Of a stretch of 19,289 nt of DNA, positions 6,501 through 13,478 are shown one piece after another. The stretch lies in the NCBI GenBank assembly GCA_964346275.1, contig CAYFUR010000072.1, positions 1-19,289 of the forward strand. Direction: 5' to 3'. This DNA is from CAYFUR01 sp964346275. Lineage in GTDB: Bacteria; Sumerlaeota; Sumerlaeia; SLMS01. Numbering within the stretch: the stretch's first letter is position 1; each line of letters begins with the position of its first letter. The notes beneath the pieces are model-generated. The model was given only the letters and a program-made list of their open reading frames with translations, was not told the DNA's origin and searched no databases. Made by a program: the position numbers and the translations under genes.

Positions 6501-7661
6501 TCAATCGGAGAGCGAGAGACCGGCAAGGCGGCAATAAAGACGCGCCACTCTTCCGATCAGACGATCGTTAAAATCATACCGAGGACTGTGGCAGGGGAAG
6601 TTGTGCCCCTTTCCGTCGTCCGCTCCGATCAAGGCGAAAGCACCGGGGACTTCGCGCAGGTAGTAGCTGAAATCCTCTGATGCCATGATGGGAATCGACG
6701 TCTTTTCGCTTTTCCATCCGGGGCCCAGCTCGGCGGACAGAGCCATGCGGAATTCCGCGGACGGGGCGGCGTGATTCACCGTGGAGCCATAGCGGGGAAA
6801 GATCTCGACATCTGCCTCGACCCCGTGGGCGCGACAGATTTTCCCGGCGATATCGCGTATCGCGTCTTCGATTGTCTGGCGGGATTCTTCGTTGGCGAGC
6901 CGAATGCTCCCGCCGATTGTGGCCTCGCTCGGGATAATCGTATCCATGCTGGGGGCTTCGATGGAGGCGACGCTGACGACTGCCGGGTCCATGGGCGAAA
7001 GCCGCCGCGAGACAATCTGCTGCAGCGCAACCGTGGTGGCCGCCGAGGCGAGCACCGGATCGCGGGTCGCCTCCGGCTGGCTCGCATGTCCGCCGTGCCC
7101 CTTGATGGTGATGCGAAAGGTTCCGTTCGCCGCCATGACGACGCCGTCTGGACAGACTGCTTTTCCGAAAGGAATGGCCGGCCAGTTGTGCCAGCCAAAA
7201 ATAACGTCCACTCCATCCAGCGCGCCGTCCTCGATCATCCGCTTGGCGCCGTGGCCGCCTTCCTCTGCTGGTTGGAAAAGCAGAGAAACAGGGCCAGTCA
7301 GATCGGCTTCATGGCGTTTGAGCATCCAGGCCGCCGCGAAGAGCGTCGCCGTGTGGCCGTCATGGCCGCAGGCATGCATGCATCCATCCACCGCGGAAGC
7401 CCAGGGGACGCCACTTGCCTCGACGATGGGCAGCGCGTCTATATCCGCGCGGAGGGCCACATGCCGGCCAGGAGCGCCCGGAGCCAGGACGCCAATGGTT
7501 CCCGTTTCCGCGCAGGGCCGCCAGGAAATCCCCGCGTCATCCAGTTTTGCCCGGATGAGTTTGGCTGTTTCAAATTCCGCCCAGGTCCGTTCGGGGCGCT
7601 GATGAAGCGAGCGGCGCAGTTCCGTCGCCTTGTCTTGAATGTCCTGCCACGGATTTGTCAT
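6501..7661 (-). CDS. doeB2: M20 family metallo-amidohydrolase, probable N-acetyl-diaminobutyrate deacetylase DoeB2
   Basis: The 386-residue enzyme is an M20D (hippurate hydrolase/amidohydrolase) protein with the dinuclear metal site visible: MHAC98GH100DGH, PAE133E134GG, GWH158NWP, and the final His in FPCH358SPRYDFND. GHGGHASQPE (188-197) marks the dimerisation domain. M20D enzymes remove acyl groups from amino acids. Beside a DoeA-like hydrolase and an EctB-like transaminase the likely substrate is N-acetyl-L-2,4-diaminobutyrate, giving acetate and diaminobutyrate. Many ectoine degraders use an AstE-like DoeB instead; an M20 version (DoeB2) is a known alternative. It is the first gene of the operon, with ATG at 7659-7661 and no strong Shine-Dalgarno. 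Without the context it would be called an IAA-amino-acid or hippurate hydrolase; context decides the name. Confidence 0.7.
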   Translation of the reverse strand: MTNPWQDIQDKATELRRSLHQRPERTWAEFETAKLIRAKLDDAGISWRPCAETGTIGVLAPGAPGRHVALRADIDALPIVEASGVPWASAVDGCMHACGHDGHTATLFAAAWMLKRHEADLTGPVSLLFQPAEEGGHGAKRMIEDGALDGVDVIFGWHNWPAIPFGKAVCPDGVVMAANGTFRITIKGHGGHASQPEATRDPVLASAATTVALQQIVSRRLSPMDPAVVSVASIEAPSMDTIIPSEATIGGSIRLANEESRQTIEDAIRDIAGKICRAHGVEADVEIFPRYGSTVNHAAPSAEFRMALSAELGPGWKSEKTSIPIMASEDFSYYLREVPGAFALIGADDGKGHNFPCHSPRYDFNDRLIGRVARLYCRLAGLSLSD

Positions 7662-7747
7662 AATGCTGAATAGCCCAGAGTTTCTTCGACGATAATGATC
7701 TGTTTTAGAGAAGTAAAGCGAAGGAACGCGGGGCTTGGCCGGAGTGC

Positions 7748-7784
7748 AAAAAAAGCACGCCCCACCGGAGAGGCGGGGCGTGCT
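7748..7784 (-). terminator. Rho-independent terminator of the helicase gene
   Basis: AGCACGCCCC (7754-7763) pairs perfectly with GGGGCGTGCT (7775-7784); one mismatch and two further G-C pairs close a 5-base loop. On the minus strand seven T follow directly (7748-7754). It lies about 30 bases after the helicase stop and separates the helicase from the doe operon, whose promoter should therefore lie in 7662-7747. Confidence 0.92.
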
Positions 7785-7812
7785 GAATCAGGCGCGTGGT
7801 CTGCCGGTCGTT

Positions 7813-9027
7813 TTAGAGGCGGCGGGCTTTGGATGCGCTTCCGCGGCGCCGGCCTCGGCTGGGCGGCCCAAAGATTTTATGGTTCTTCTTGCTTGGCGTG
7901 GAGGCCAGCATCGGCTCGCGTTCCCAGTTTGTCCGGTCGATCGGACGGCCAATAACGCGTTCGATATTGCCAAGGTCGCGCTCTTCGCCGGGGGAGACGA
8001 AGGTGATGGCATCGCCCTCGGCGTCGGCGCGGGCCGTTCGGCCGATGCGGTGAACGTAGTCATCGGGGGTGCCCGGTATATCGTAGTTGATCACATGGGC
8101 GATCCCTTTGACATCCAGGCCTCGCGCGGCAACGTCCGTTGCGACAAGAATCTTGATGCGCCCTTTGCGAAATCCGTCCAGCGTATTCTGCCGGCGCCCC
8201 TGCGTATGGCCGCCGTGAATGGCTTCCGATTGAAACTTCATCCGGCTGAGGGTTTCCGCAACTCGGTCCGCCGCGCGCTTGGTGCGCACAAAAATCAGCG
8301 TTGTGCCGAGATCGTTGTCTTTCAGAAGGCGCGCGAGCAATACGGGTTTGTGGGCATGTTCCACGGCATAGACGGATTGGCGGACAGCGTCGACTGGCTT
8401 GGCGGTCCCTCCGACCTCGACCCGCACGGGCTCGCGCTGCATCGTTTCGCTAAGGCGGGCAATTTCCCGGGGGAACGTCGCTGAAAACATCATTGTCTGG
8501 CGTTCTTTCGGCAACACATCGAGAATGCGCCGGATGTCTGGCAGGAAGCCCATGTCGAGCATGCGGTCCGCTTCGTCCAGAACAAGGATGGATACGTTGT
8601 TAAGGCGGGCATTGCCCCGCCCGATGTGGTCGAGGAGGCGCCCGGGGGTGGCCACCACGATGGTGGCGCCGCGGCGGAGGGCGTCCGCCTGGGGCTTCAT
8701 GCCAACGCCGCCATAGATGCAGGCGGTGGAGAGTTTCAGTGCCTTGGCGTGTGCGCTGAGAACGCCGTGCACCTGAACGGCGAGTTCGCGGGTCGGCGCC
8801 AGAACCAGCATTGCCGTCTTCCCGCGCGGAGTGCCCGCGAGGCGGGTCAGGGCGGCCAGGCCGAAGGCCAGCGTTTTACCAGTGCCCGTCTGGGCAATGG
8901 CGGTCACATCCTGTCCATCCAGCGCGGGCGGAATGGCCTGCTCCTGGACGGGCGTGGGCGTGACAATATCTTGCTTCTCCAACAGGCTGAGACAGCGGGG
9001 GTCAACTTCGAGGTTTTGAAACGTCAT
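7813..9027 (-). CDS. DEAD-box ATP-dependent RNA helicase (RhlE-like)
   Basis: The 404-residue helicase has the full motif set in order: F and Q motif (MTFQNL, TPTPVQEQ 23-30), Walker A AQTGTGKT 45-52, PTRELAVQ 78-85, GG, TPGR 127-130, DEAD 151-154, SAT 182-184, then in the second RecA domain IFVRTK near 245, ATDVAARGLD 296-305 and HRIGRTAR 326-333. The C-terminal tail is short and basic (PPSRGRRRGSASKARRL), typical of RhlE-type proteins, which remodel RNA in ribosome assembly and mRNA decay, often in the cold. The ATG at 9025-9027 begins the usual MTF. It is probably monocistronic, ended by the strong terminator at 7748-7784. The roughly 280 bases upstream hold no convincing gene and could include a leader. 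The subfamily name is uncertain; the helicase call is not. Confidence 0.93.
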   Translation of the reverse strand: MTFQNLEVDPRCLSLLEKQDIVTPTPVQEQAIPPALDGQDVTAIAQTGTGKTLAFGLAALTRLAGTPRGKTAMLVLAPTRELAVQVHGVLSAHAKALKLSTACIYGGVGMKPQADALRRGATIVVATPGRLLDHIGRGNARLNNVSILVLDEADRMLDMGFLPDIRRILDVLPKERQTMMFSATFPREIARLSETMQREPVRVEVGGTAKPVDAVRQSVYAVEHAHKPVLLARLLKDNDLGTTLIFVRTKRAADRVAETLSRMKFQSEAIHGGHTQGRRQNTLDGFRKGRIKILVATDVAARGLDVKGIAHVINYDIPGTPDDYVHRIGRTARADAEGDAITFVSPGEERDLGNIERVIGRPIDRTNWEREPMLASTPSKKNHKIFGPPSRGRRRGSASKARRL

Positions 9028-9304
9028 AGATGAGGAAGATTCCTTCCGGGGAATTGGGTGTCTTCAGATCGTAGCGACTGGCTCAGGCGCTCTCCAGCCG
9101 CATCGCAAATCAGCGAAGACGGAACCCCGGATGGATCGTGGGGAGGGAAGCGCGGCGCAGGAATGAAGAGGGATGAATCCAAATCAGACATGCTTTCGAG
9201 CAACGACGATGAAGTCTCTTCCGGCAGCGACATCACACGCAAGAGAAAAAACCGTTTTTTTCAACTGCTTACCCCGCCGAGTCCGGGAGGATTGGCCCTG
9301 GTGC
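9028..9304. other. Intergenic region between helicase and cation efflux genes
   Basis: No convincing gene is seen. It should hold the helicase promoter and leader. An A/T hairpin, G-A6-N4-T6-C in outline (9245-9262), lies about 40 bases past the cation efflux stop. It might help end that transcript but lacks a G/C stem. A 72-codon minus-strand frame ending as ATGA on the helicase start has no protein-like features. Confidence 0.5.
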
Positions 9305-10086
9305 CTACTCCACCAGCAATCTGCGGTCGTGTTCGTCCGCTTCCGCCACTTCAAACTCAAGCGTGGCGTGATCTATTTGGAACTCGTCGTGAAGCAAAGT
9401 TTTCAGGCGCTTTTTCAGATCTTCCATTTGCCGCGGGGGGATCTCGTCGATGGTCACGTGGGCCTCCAGGGCGACGCGCTCCTCGTCGAGATGCCAGACA
9501 TGGACATGGTGGATGTCCTTCACGCCATCGGCGGACTCCACCGCTTCCACCATCCGGCTGAGAGAAAAACCTTCCGGCGCGCTGTCCATCAGGATGCGGA
9601 CCGCGCCGCCGATCATGGTGCCGCCCTGCCAGAGTATATACGCGGAAATCAGCAGCGNNNNNNNNNNNNNNNNNNNNNNNNNNNNNNNNNNNNNNNNNNN
9701 NNNNNNNNNNNNNNNNNNNNNNNNNNNNNNNNNNNNNNNNNNNNNNNNNNNNNNNNNTAGATCAGATAGACGCCGACAATGATCAGCGTCGTCAGATTGA
9801 TCAGCGCGCCCACCACCGGCGCCTTGCGATAGCCGAAAGTTCGCCGCTCGTCCGGCGGCTTGCGTCCGATGCGCCGCGCCACCAGCGCCAGCACCAGGGA
9901 GGCCGCATCGTTGAGGTTGTGCAGCGCATCCGCTACCAGCGCCAAACTGTTGGCCAGGACGCCGCCGATCATCTGGGCGACGGTGAGCAGCCCATTCGCC
10001 ACGATGGCCCACACGAGCCGAGAGTCGCTCATCGACTCGGTGTCGTGATCAGAGTGGCCATGGCCATGAGAATGATCATGTCCCAT
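9305..10086 (-). CDS. Cation diffusion facilitator (CzcD/ZitB-like metal/proton antiporter), gap inside
   Basis: The protein exports Zn2+ or related cations from the cytoplasm. The N-terminus is histidine-rich (MGHDHSHGHGHSDHD), followed by TM1-TM2 with the metal-site helix DALH56NLND60 and the Arg/Lys-rich loop RRIGRKPPDERRTFGYRKAP. After the gap come ISAYILWQGG and the cytoplasmic domain with VHVWHLDEE and LEAHVTID. The two halves lie in different frames only because the 100-base gap is not a multiple of three; I treat them as one gene. The gap removes the region of TM4-TM5 with the second half of the zinc site. The ATG at 10084-10086 is chosen because the His-rich N-terminus starts there; an upstream in-frame TTG gives no better protein. 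It is divergent from the polysaccharide lyase gene. Confidence 0.85.
9658..9757. other. Scaffold gap of 100 N
   Basis: Exactly 100 undetermined bases inside the cation diffusion facilitator gene. The flanking halves are out of frame with each other across 100 N, showing that the gap length is arbitrary. Confidence 0.95.
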
Positions 10087-10151
10087 GGCCGGACTCTGCG
10101 TCAAAGCCGCTCGCCGGACAAGGCTCAACTGGCTGCGGAGAGAAAGGAAAT

Positions 10152-10259
10152 ATGGCAAATGAAAGTGGTTTTCATTCTCTTTCCCATCATGATGAGCTTG
10201 CTATTTCCTGGGGAGGCACTCAACATCGCCAGCGACCTGTAAGGATAGGAACGCTATGA
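10152..10259 (+). CDS. Possible 35-codon leader ORF before the lyase gene
   Basis: ATG at 10152 follows AGAAAGGAA at about five bases. It reads 35 codons (MANESGFHSLSHHDE...) and stops with TGA overlapping the lyase ATG as ATGA at 10256-10259. That geometry suits translational coupling. The peptide has no recognisable fold or attenuator-like codon run, and the lyase gene has its own AGGA-type site, so it may be chance. Confidence 0.3.
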   Translation: MANESGFHSLSHHDELAISWGGTQHRQRPVRIGTL

Positions 10260-11062
10260 CCCCGTGGTTGAGACGCACACTGTATATCGGCGGCTTGTTC
10301 CTCCTGGCCCTGCTTTGGGCGGCGGCCGGGGTGCGGTCCGGCCCGATCCTGTTCCAGAGCGATTTTGAATCGGGCGATCTGTCGGGCTGGAAAGAAGAGC
10401 GCTGCTGCGACTATTCCATCCAGGTGGTGGACTCGCCGGCGCGGGCGGGGAAGCACGCGGCGCGTTTCGAAGTGCGGAAAGACCAGCCCAACGTGTCGAA
10501 CAGCAAGCGTGCGGAGATCAAGCTGGGGAGCGTGCCGCCGGAAAGCGAGCGGTGGTATGCCTTCAGCATCCTTCTGCCCGAGGGTCACGGAGCCGATCCC
10601 TCGACGGAGATCGTGGCCCAGTGGCATGCCGTGCCCGATTTCGACGAGGGGGAAACGTGGCGCACGCCGCCGCTGGCGTTGGAGACGGAAGATGGCTCCT
10701 GGAAAATCCATCGGCGCTGGGATGCTCGCACGGTGACGCCGGACAACACCCCTGAAGGCAAGGCGACGGACACCATCGGCCCCTGCGAAGAAGAAAAATG
10801 GGTCGACTGGGTTTTTCGTGTGAAATGGTCGTGGAAAGAAGACGGCCTGATCGAAGTCTGGAAAGATGGGGAACAGGTGCTGCGCCACGAGGGGCCGAAT
10901 GCCTATAATGATGAATACGGCACGTATTTCAAGATGGGCATCTATAAGTGGCTTTATAAAATCGATCCGGAAAACTGCCCGTCAGCCAGGCGCGTTGTCT
11001 ATATAGACGAAGTCCGGGTTGGAGACGAAACGGCGGGGTACGCGGAGATGGCGAAGTTCTAG
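10256..11062 (+). CDS. Secreted polysaccharide lyase, heparin-lyase-I-like fold
   Basis: The 268-residue protein has a signal peptide or anchor (about 6-28, LRRTLYIGGLFLLALLWAAAG) and a mature region with the pattern of the heparin lyase/PL family (Pfam PF14099). It begins LFQSDFESGDLSGW, continues with KRAEI, RWYAFSILLPEG, EIVAQWHAVPD, WVDWVFRVKWSWKEDGLIEVWKDGEQV and YFKMGIYKW, and ends RVVYIDEVRVGDE. This jelly-roll family cleaves uronic-acid polysaccharides such as heparin, alginate or glucuronan by beta-elimination; the substrate cannot be read here. It probably acts in the periplasm or outside. AAGGATAGGAACGCT before the ATG is the likely ribosome site. No sugar transporter or sulfatase lies next to it, so it is not part of a visible utilisation locus. 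A non-catalytic carbohydrate-binding relative is possible. Confidence 0.7.
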   Translation: MTPWLRRTLYIGGLFLLALLWAAAGVRSGPILFQSDFESGDLSGWKEERCCDYSIQVVDSPARAGKHAARFEVRKDQPNVSNSKRAEIKLGSVPPESERWYAFSILLPEGHGADPSTEIVAQWHAVPDFDEGETWRTPPLALETEDGSWKIHRRWDARTVTPDNTPEGKATDTIGPCEEEKWVDWVFRVKWSWKEDGLIEVWKDGEQVLRHEGPNAYNDEYGTYFKMGIYKWLYKIDPENCPSARRVVYIDEVRVGDETAGYAEMAKF

Positions 11063-11088
11063 AGTCGGGCCGGATGATCGATCCGCTC

Positions 11089-11203
11089 TTGATCTTAATC
11101 TTACTCGTGATCTTACTCGTAATCTGGAATATATACGCGTATAGACGCGGTGTGAGGTGGTCAGGGACGTTTGGATTAAGAACAAGATCAAGAAGAGGAT
11201 TAA
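11089..11203. repeat. Inverted array of degenerate hexamers (large imperfect hairpin)
   Basis: The left arm (11089-11124) is six hexamers of consensus TTRATC (TTGATC, TTAATC, TTACTC, GTGATC, TTACTC, GTAATC). The right arm (11174-11203) is five hexamers of the complementary type (GATTAA, GAACAA, GATCAA, GAAGAG, GATTAA). Aligned antiparallel they match at 23 of 30 positions around a 49-base loop that contains the perfect palindrome TATACGCGTATA (11132-11143). It starts just after the lyase stop codon. It could stabilise or end the lyase transcript, or be a dispersed genomic repeat. No protein-coding role is evident in either strand. Confidence 0.7.
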
Positions 11204-11348
11204 GACGCCATTGCTTCGCACGTTGCACTATCTATTTTGTCCGTGCTATTCGTGGCCAAAACAACGATCTCATTGTCAGATAACACCCGGCCGAAGCATG
11301 GCGGCAATGTTTTGACTCTCAACGCAACCGGATATACCTTCTCCAGAT

Positions 11349-11684
11349 ATGCTACCCACCGAGAGCGACAAAGCGGAACTCGTCGCCACGCGCACGACCA
11401 TCTATCCGGATACCGTGCGCGCCTGCAAGGTCGAGGTGGACGGCGAAGTGGTTGCCAGGCTGCGCGCGCACGAGTCCGCCACGATTCTGGTCACCCCCGG
11501 TTTCCACCGGATTCGCCTGAAGATCGACTGGTGCGGCAGCCGAACGGACGCATTTCGCGCACGGCGGGGGAGAAGTGTTCGCTTTGACTGCGGCAGCAGT
11601 CTGGCCGGTGGCCACGCTGTTCTCGCGCTCTTTTACATCATTTTCCGCCGGAATCGGTATCTCTGGCTGCGGCGCACGGCGTGA
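11349..11684 (+). CDS. Small beta-rich protein of unknown function with C-terminal hydrophobic segment
   Basis: The 111-residue product looks like a real protein although I cannot name its family. Its core, roughly residues 22-75, has alternating strands with CKVEVDGEVVARLRAHES, then ILVTPGFHRIRLKIDWCGS and FDCGSS. This resembles PEGA-like or carbohydrate-binding-like small domains in which a 'vdG...lk...pG.H.l.vk.dW' pattern recurs. A hydrophobic stretch (AGGHAVLALFYIIF) followed by RRNRYLWLRR near the C-terminus suggests membrane association with a basic cytoplasmic end. No signal peptide is seen. The ATG at 11349 lacks a strong ribosome site. It sits between the hexamer hairpin and the haem-binding protein gene, about 95 bases before the latter, so the two may be co-transcribed. 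Confidence 0.6.
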   Translation: MLPTESDKAELVATRTTIYPDTVRACKVEVDGEVVARLRAHESATILVTPGFHRIRLKIDWCGSRTDAFRARRGRSVRFDCGSSLAGGHAVLALFYIIFRRNRYLWLRRTA

Positions 11685-11780
11685 TCACGCGCTTTCCGGA
11701 AGCTGCTTGATTTGACCGCGCGGCGCTGTTACCGCTTGGCCGGTTTTGAAACACGACTAACAGGAAAGGAACAGATTGCT

Positions 11781-12524
11781 ATGATACGACGAATAGCTGT
11801 GATGCTTTGCGCGCTGGGGATGCTGGGGGGGAACATGGCAATGGCCGAAGAGCTGCCCACCCACGGGGACGTGCGGTCCGCCCTTCAAAGCGCCGTGGCG
11901 GAAGAAAACGGAGGCCTTGGCAATGAAATGTGGGCCACCGTGGTAGACCGCGATGGCGTGGTGCGCCTGGTCGCGTTTTCCGGCGAAGAGCGGGGCGACC
12001 AATGGCCCGGCAGCCGCGTGATTTCAGCGCAAAAGGCCAACACGGCCAATGCGTTCAGCCTGCCCGAACTGTCGCTTTCCACCGCCAATCTCTATGCCGC
12101 GACCCAGCCCGGCGGCAGCCTCTTCGGCCTGCAGCACAGCAATCCCGTCGATACCTCGGTTGCCTATGGCGGCGACTCCCAGGGCATCGGCACGGAGAAC
12201 GACCCCATGGCGGGCCGCAAGATCGGGGGCGTGAATGTGTTTGGCGGCGGGCTGCCACTTTACGACAGCGAGGGGAATCTGCTGGGCGCCCTTGGCGTCA
12301 GCGGCGACACGTCCTGCGCCGATCACAACATCGCGTGGAAAGTGCGCCATGCGCTCAACCTGGACAACGTGCCCTCCGGCGTGAGCCCGACCAATGACGA
12401 CAATATCATCAACGATCTGAAATCCGAAAACCCCGGCGGCTTTGGCCATCCCGTGTGCTCGAACGCCGCCGCGAAAATCGCTTCGGATCTGCCGGAAACC
12501 CATCCCACGGGCCCGGAAGAATAG
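11781..12524 (+). CDS. Exported GlcG/HbpS-family haem-binding protein
   Basis: Translation from the ATG at 11781-11783 gives 247 residues with a signal peptide (MIRRIAVMLCALGMLGGNMAMA, then EELPT), preceded by AAAGGAA. An in-frame ATG 69 bases upstream would bury this signal and is rejected. The mature protein has the GlcG/HbpS pattern (Pfam PF03928): WATVVDRDGVVRLVAFSG, ISAQKANTANAFSL, GGVNVFGGGLPLYDSEGNLLGALGVSGDTSCADHNIAWKVR. This family binds haem or its degradation products; Streptomyces HbpS is an extracellular redox sensor partner. The C-terminal segment after about 190 (NLDNVPSGVSP...HPVCSNAAAKIASDLP) is longer than in the minimal domain. The location is periplasmic or extracellular. 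A terminator follows. It lies 2 kb from katG/oxyR on the other side of two transporter genes, so a functional link is only suggestive. Confidence 0.85.
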   Translation: MIRRIAVMLCALGMLGGNMAMAEELPTHGDVRSALQSAVAEENGGLGNEMWATVVDRDGVVRLVAFSGEERGDQWPGSRVISAQKANTANAFSLPELSLSTANLYAATQPGGSLFGLQHSNPVDTSVAYGGDSQGIGTENDPMAGRKIGGVNVFGGGLPLYDSEGNLLGALGVSGDTSCADHNIAWKVRHALNLDNVPSGVSPTNDDNIINDLKSENPGGFGHPVCSNAAAKIASDLPETHPTGPEE

Positions 12525-12548
12525 TTCCGAAAGAGGCAACGTCTATAA

Positions 12549-12591
12549 CAAGATTCCCCGGCCACAACGCAGCCGGGGAGTCTTGTTTTTT
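12549..12591 (+). terminator. Rho-independent terminator after the haem-binding protein gene
   Basis: CAAGATTCCCCGGC (12549-12562) pairs with GCCGGGGAGTCTTG (12572-12585) at 13 of 14 positions around a 9-base loop, followed by six T. It is about 25 bases after the stop codon, and convergent satP ends 25 bases beyond it. Confidence 0.92.
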
Positions 12592-12615
12592 GTTGAGAGG
12601 GTTTTCGGAGGGCGA

Positions 12616-13278
12616 TCAGGCGGTTTGCGGATCGCCCATGACGGAATCGGAAACACCGGGTTCGGGCTGAGGAGGATTAGGAATCACGACGCCGAGCGGC
12701 AGCACCGAGCGGCCATAAACTTCGTTGAGGATCTGTGCCACGGCTGTATAGATCGCCGAGGCGCCGCAAAGGATACCTTCGAAGCCTGCAATCTGGTGAA
12801 GCAGGGCGCTTCCCGTCGCCGTCGCGGCGGCGAGGAGAAAGAACAGCACGGTGAGGGTTGCAAAGACCACCTGGAGCGCCCGGTTCATCCGCAGGGTGCC
12901 GATAAAGAAGGCGGCGGTCAGCAGGCCCCACATGCCCAGGTATGCGGTCATGCCGGCGCTCTCGGGGGCGGCCGCGAGGGGCTCGCCGCCGGACTGAATC
13001 CGGGGCAGCAGCCAGATCGCCACCAGCGTGAGCCAGAAAAAGCCGTAGGAGGAAAACGCCGCCGTTCCAAATGTGTTGTTTTTCTTCCATTCCATGATGC
13101 CCGCGAGGATCTGGGCGGCACCGCCATAGAACACGCCCATGGCCATGATCATGGCGCCGAGGGAAAAGAATCCGGCGTTGTGGATGTTGAGGAGGACCGT
13201 GGTCATTCCAAAGGCGAGAAGGCCGAGGGGAGCGGGGTTCGCGGTGGTATCCTTGATGGTGACTTGGCGTTCATCCAT
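12616..13278 (-). CDS. satP: SatP/YaaH-type acetate-succinate transporter (GPR1/FUN34 family)
   Basis: The 220-residue membrane protein carries the family signature N14-P-A-P-L-G-L at the start of TM1 and the conserved GGAAQILAGIMEWKKNNTFGTAAFSSYGFFWL block around 52-83. Six hydrophobic segments fit the AceTr fold, which moves acetate and other small monocarboxylates with protons across the inner membrane. The C-terminus has a short Pro-rich tail (PNPPQPEPG). The ATG has GGAGAA eight bases upstream. The upstream 200 bases include a TTGACT box on the minus strand (about 13359-13364) with an AT-rich -10-like stretch, a possible promoter. The deacetylase of the doe operon would release acetate, but the genes are far apart, so that link is speculative. 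Confidence 0.9.
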   Translation of the reverse strand: MDERQVTIKDTTANPAPLGLLAFGMTTVLLNIHNAGFFSLGAMIMAMGVFYGGAAQILAGIMEWKKNNTFGTAAFSSYGFFWLTLVAIWLLPRIQSGGEPLAAAPESAGMTAYLGMWGLLTAAFFIGTLRMNRALQVVFATLTVLFFLLAAATATGSALLHQIAGFEGILCGASAIYTAVAQILNEVYGRSVLPLGVVIPNPPQPEPGVSDSVMGDPQTA

Positions 13279-13478
13279 GCGGCGGTTTCTCCATTATTTG
13301 AGAAAAGTGGGCGCTCCAATCGCGCCAAATACCGCCTTTATTGACAAGACTTGGTAGAAGTCAAGTGGATATATCGGGATTGTTGGCAGGTTTGTGTTTC
13401 CGATCGGAAAAGTCTCGCCTGCTTTTCCCGGTCGGCTCCTTTGTTCTTTCGTAAAAGGGCAGAAGGCGCGAAAAGCCC

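Noticed and set aside
9024..9242. 72-codon minus-strand frame ending as ATGA on the helicase start
   Set aside because: The overlap is attractive, but the product is Ser/Pro-rich without hydrophobic core or signal and no ribosome site is seen; it is more likely helicase leader.
12442..13344. 300-codon plus-strand frame over the end of the haem-binding protein gene and satP
   Set aside because: It overlaps two well-supported genes and the terminator at 12549-12591, and its product is low-complexity (Gly, Arg, His rich).
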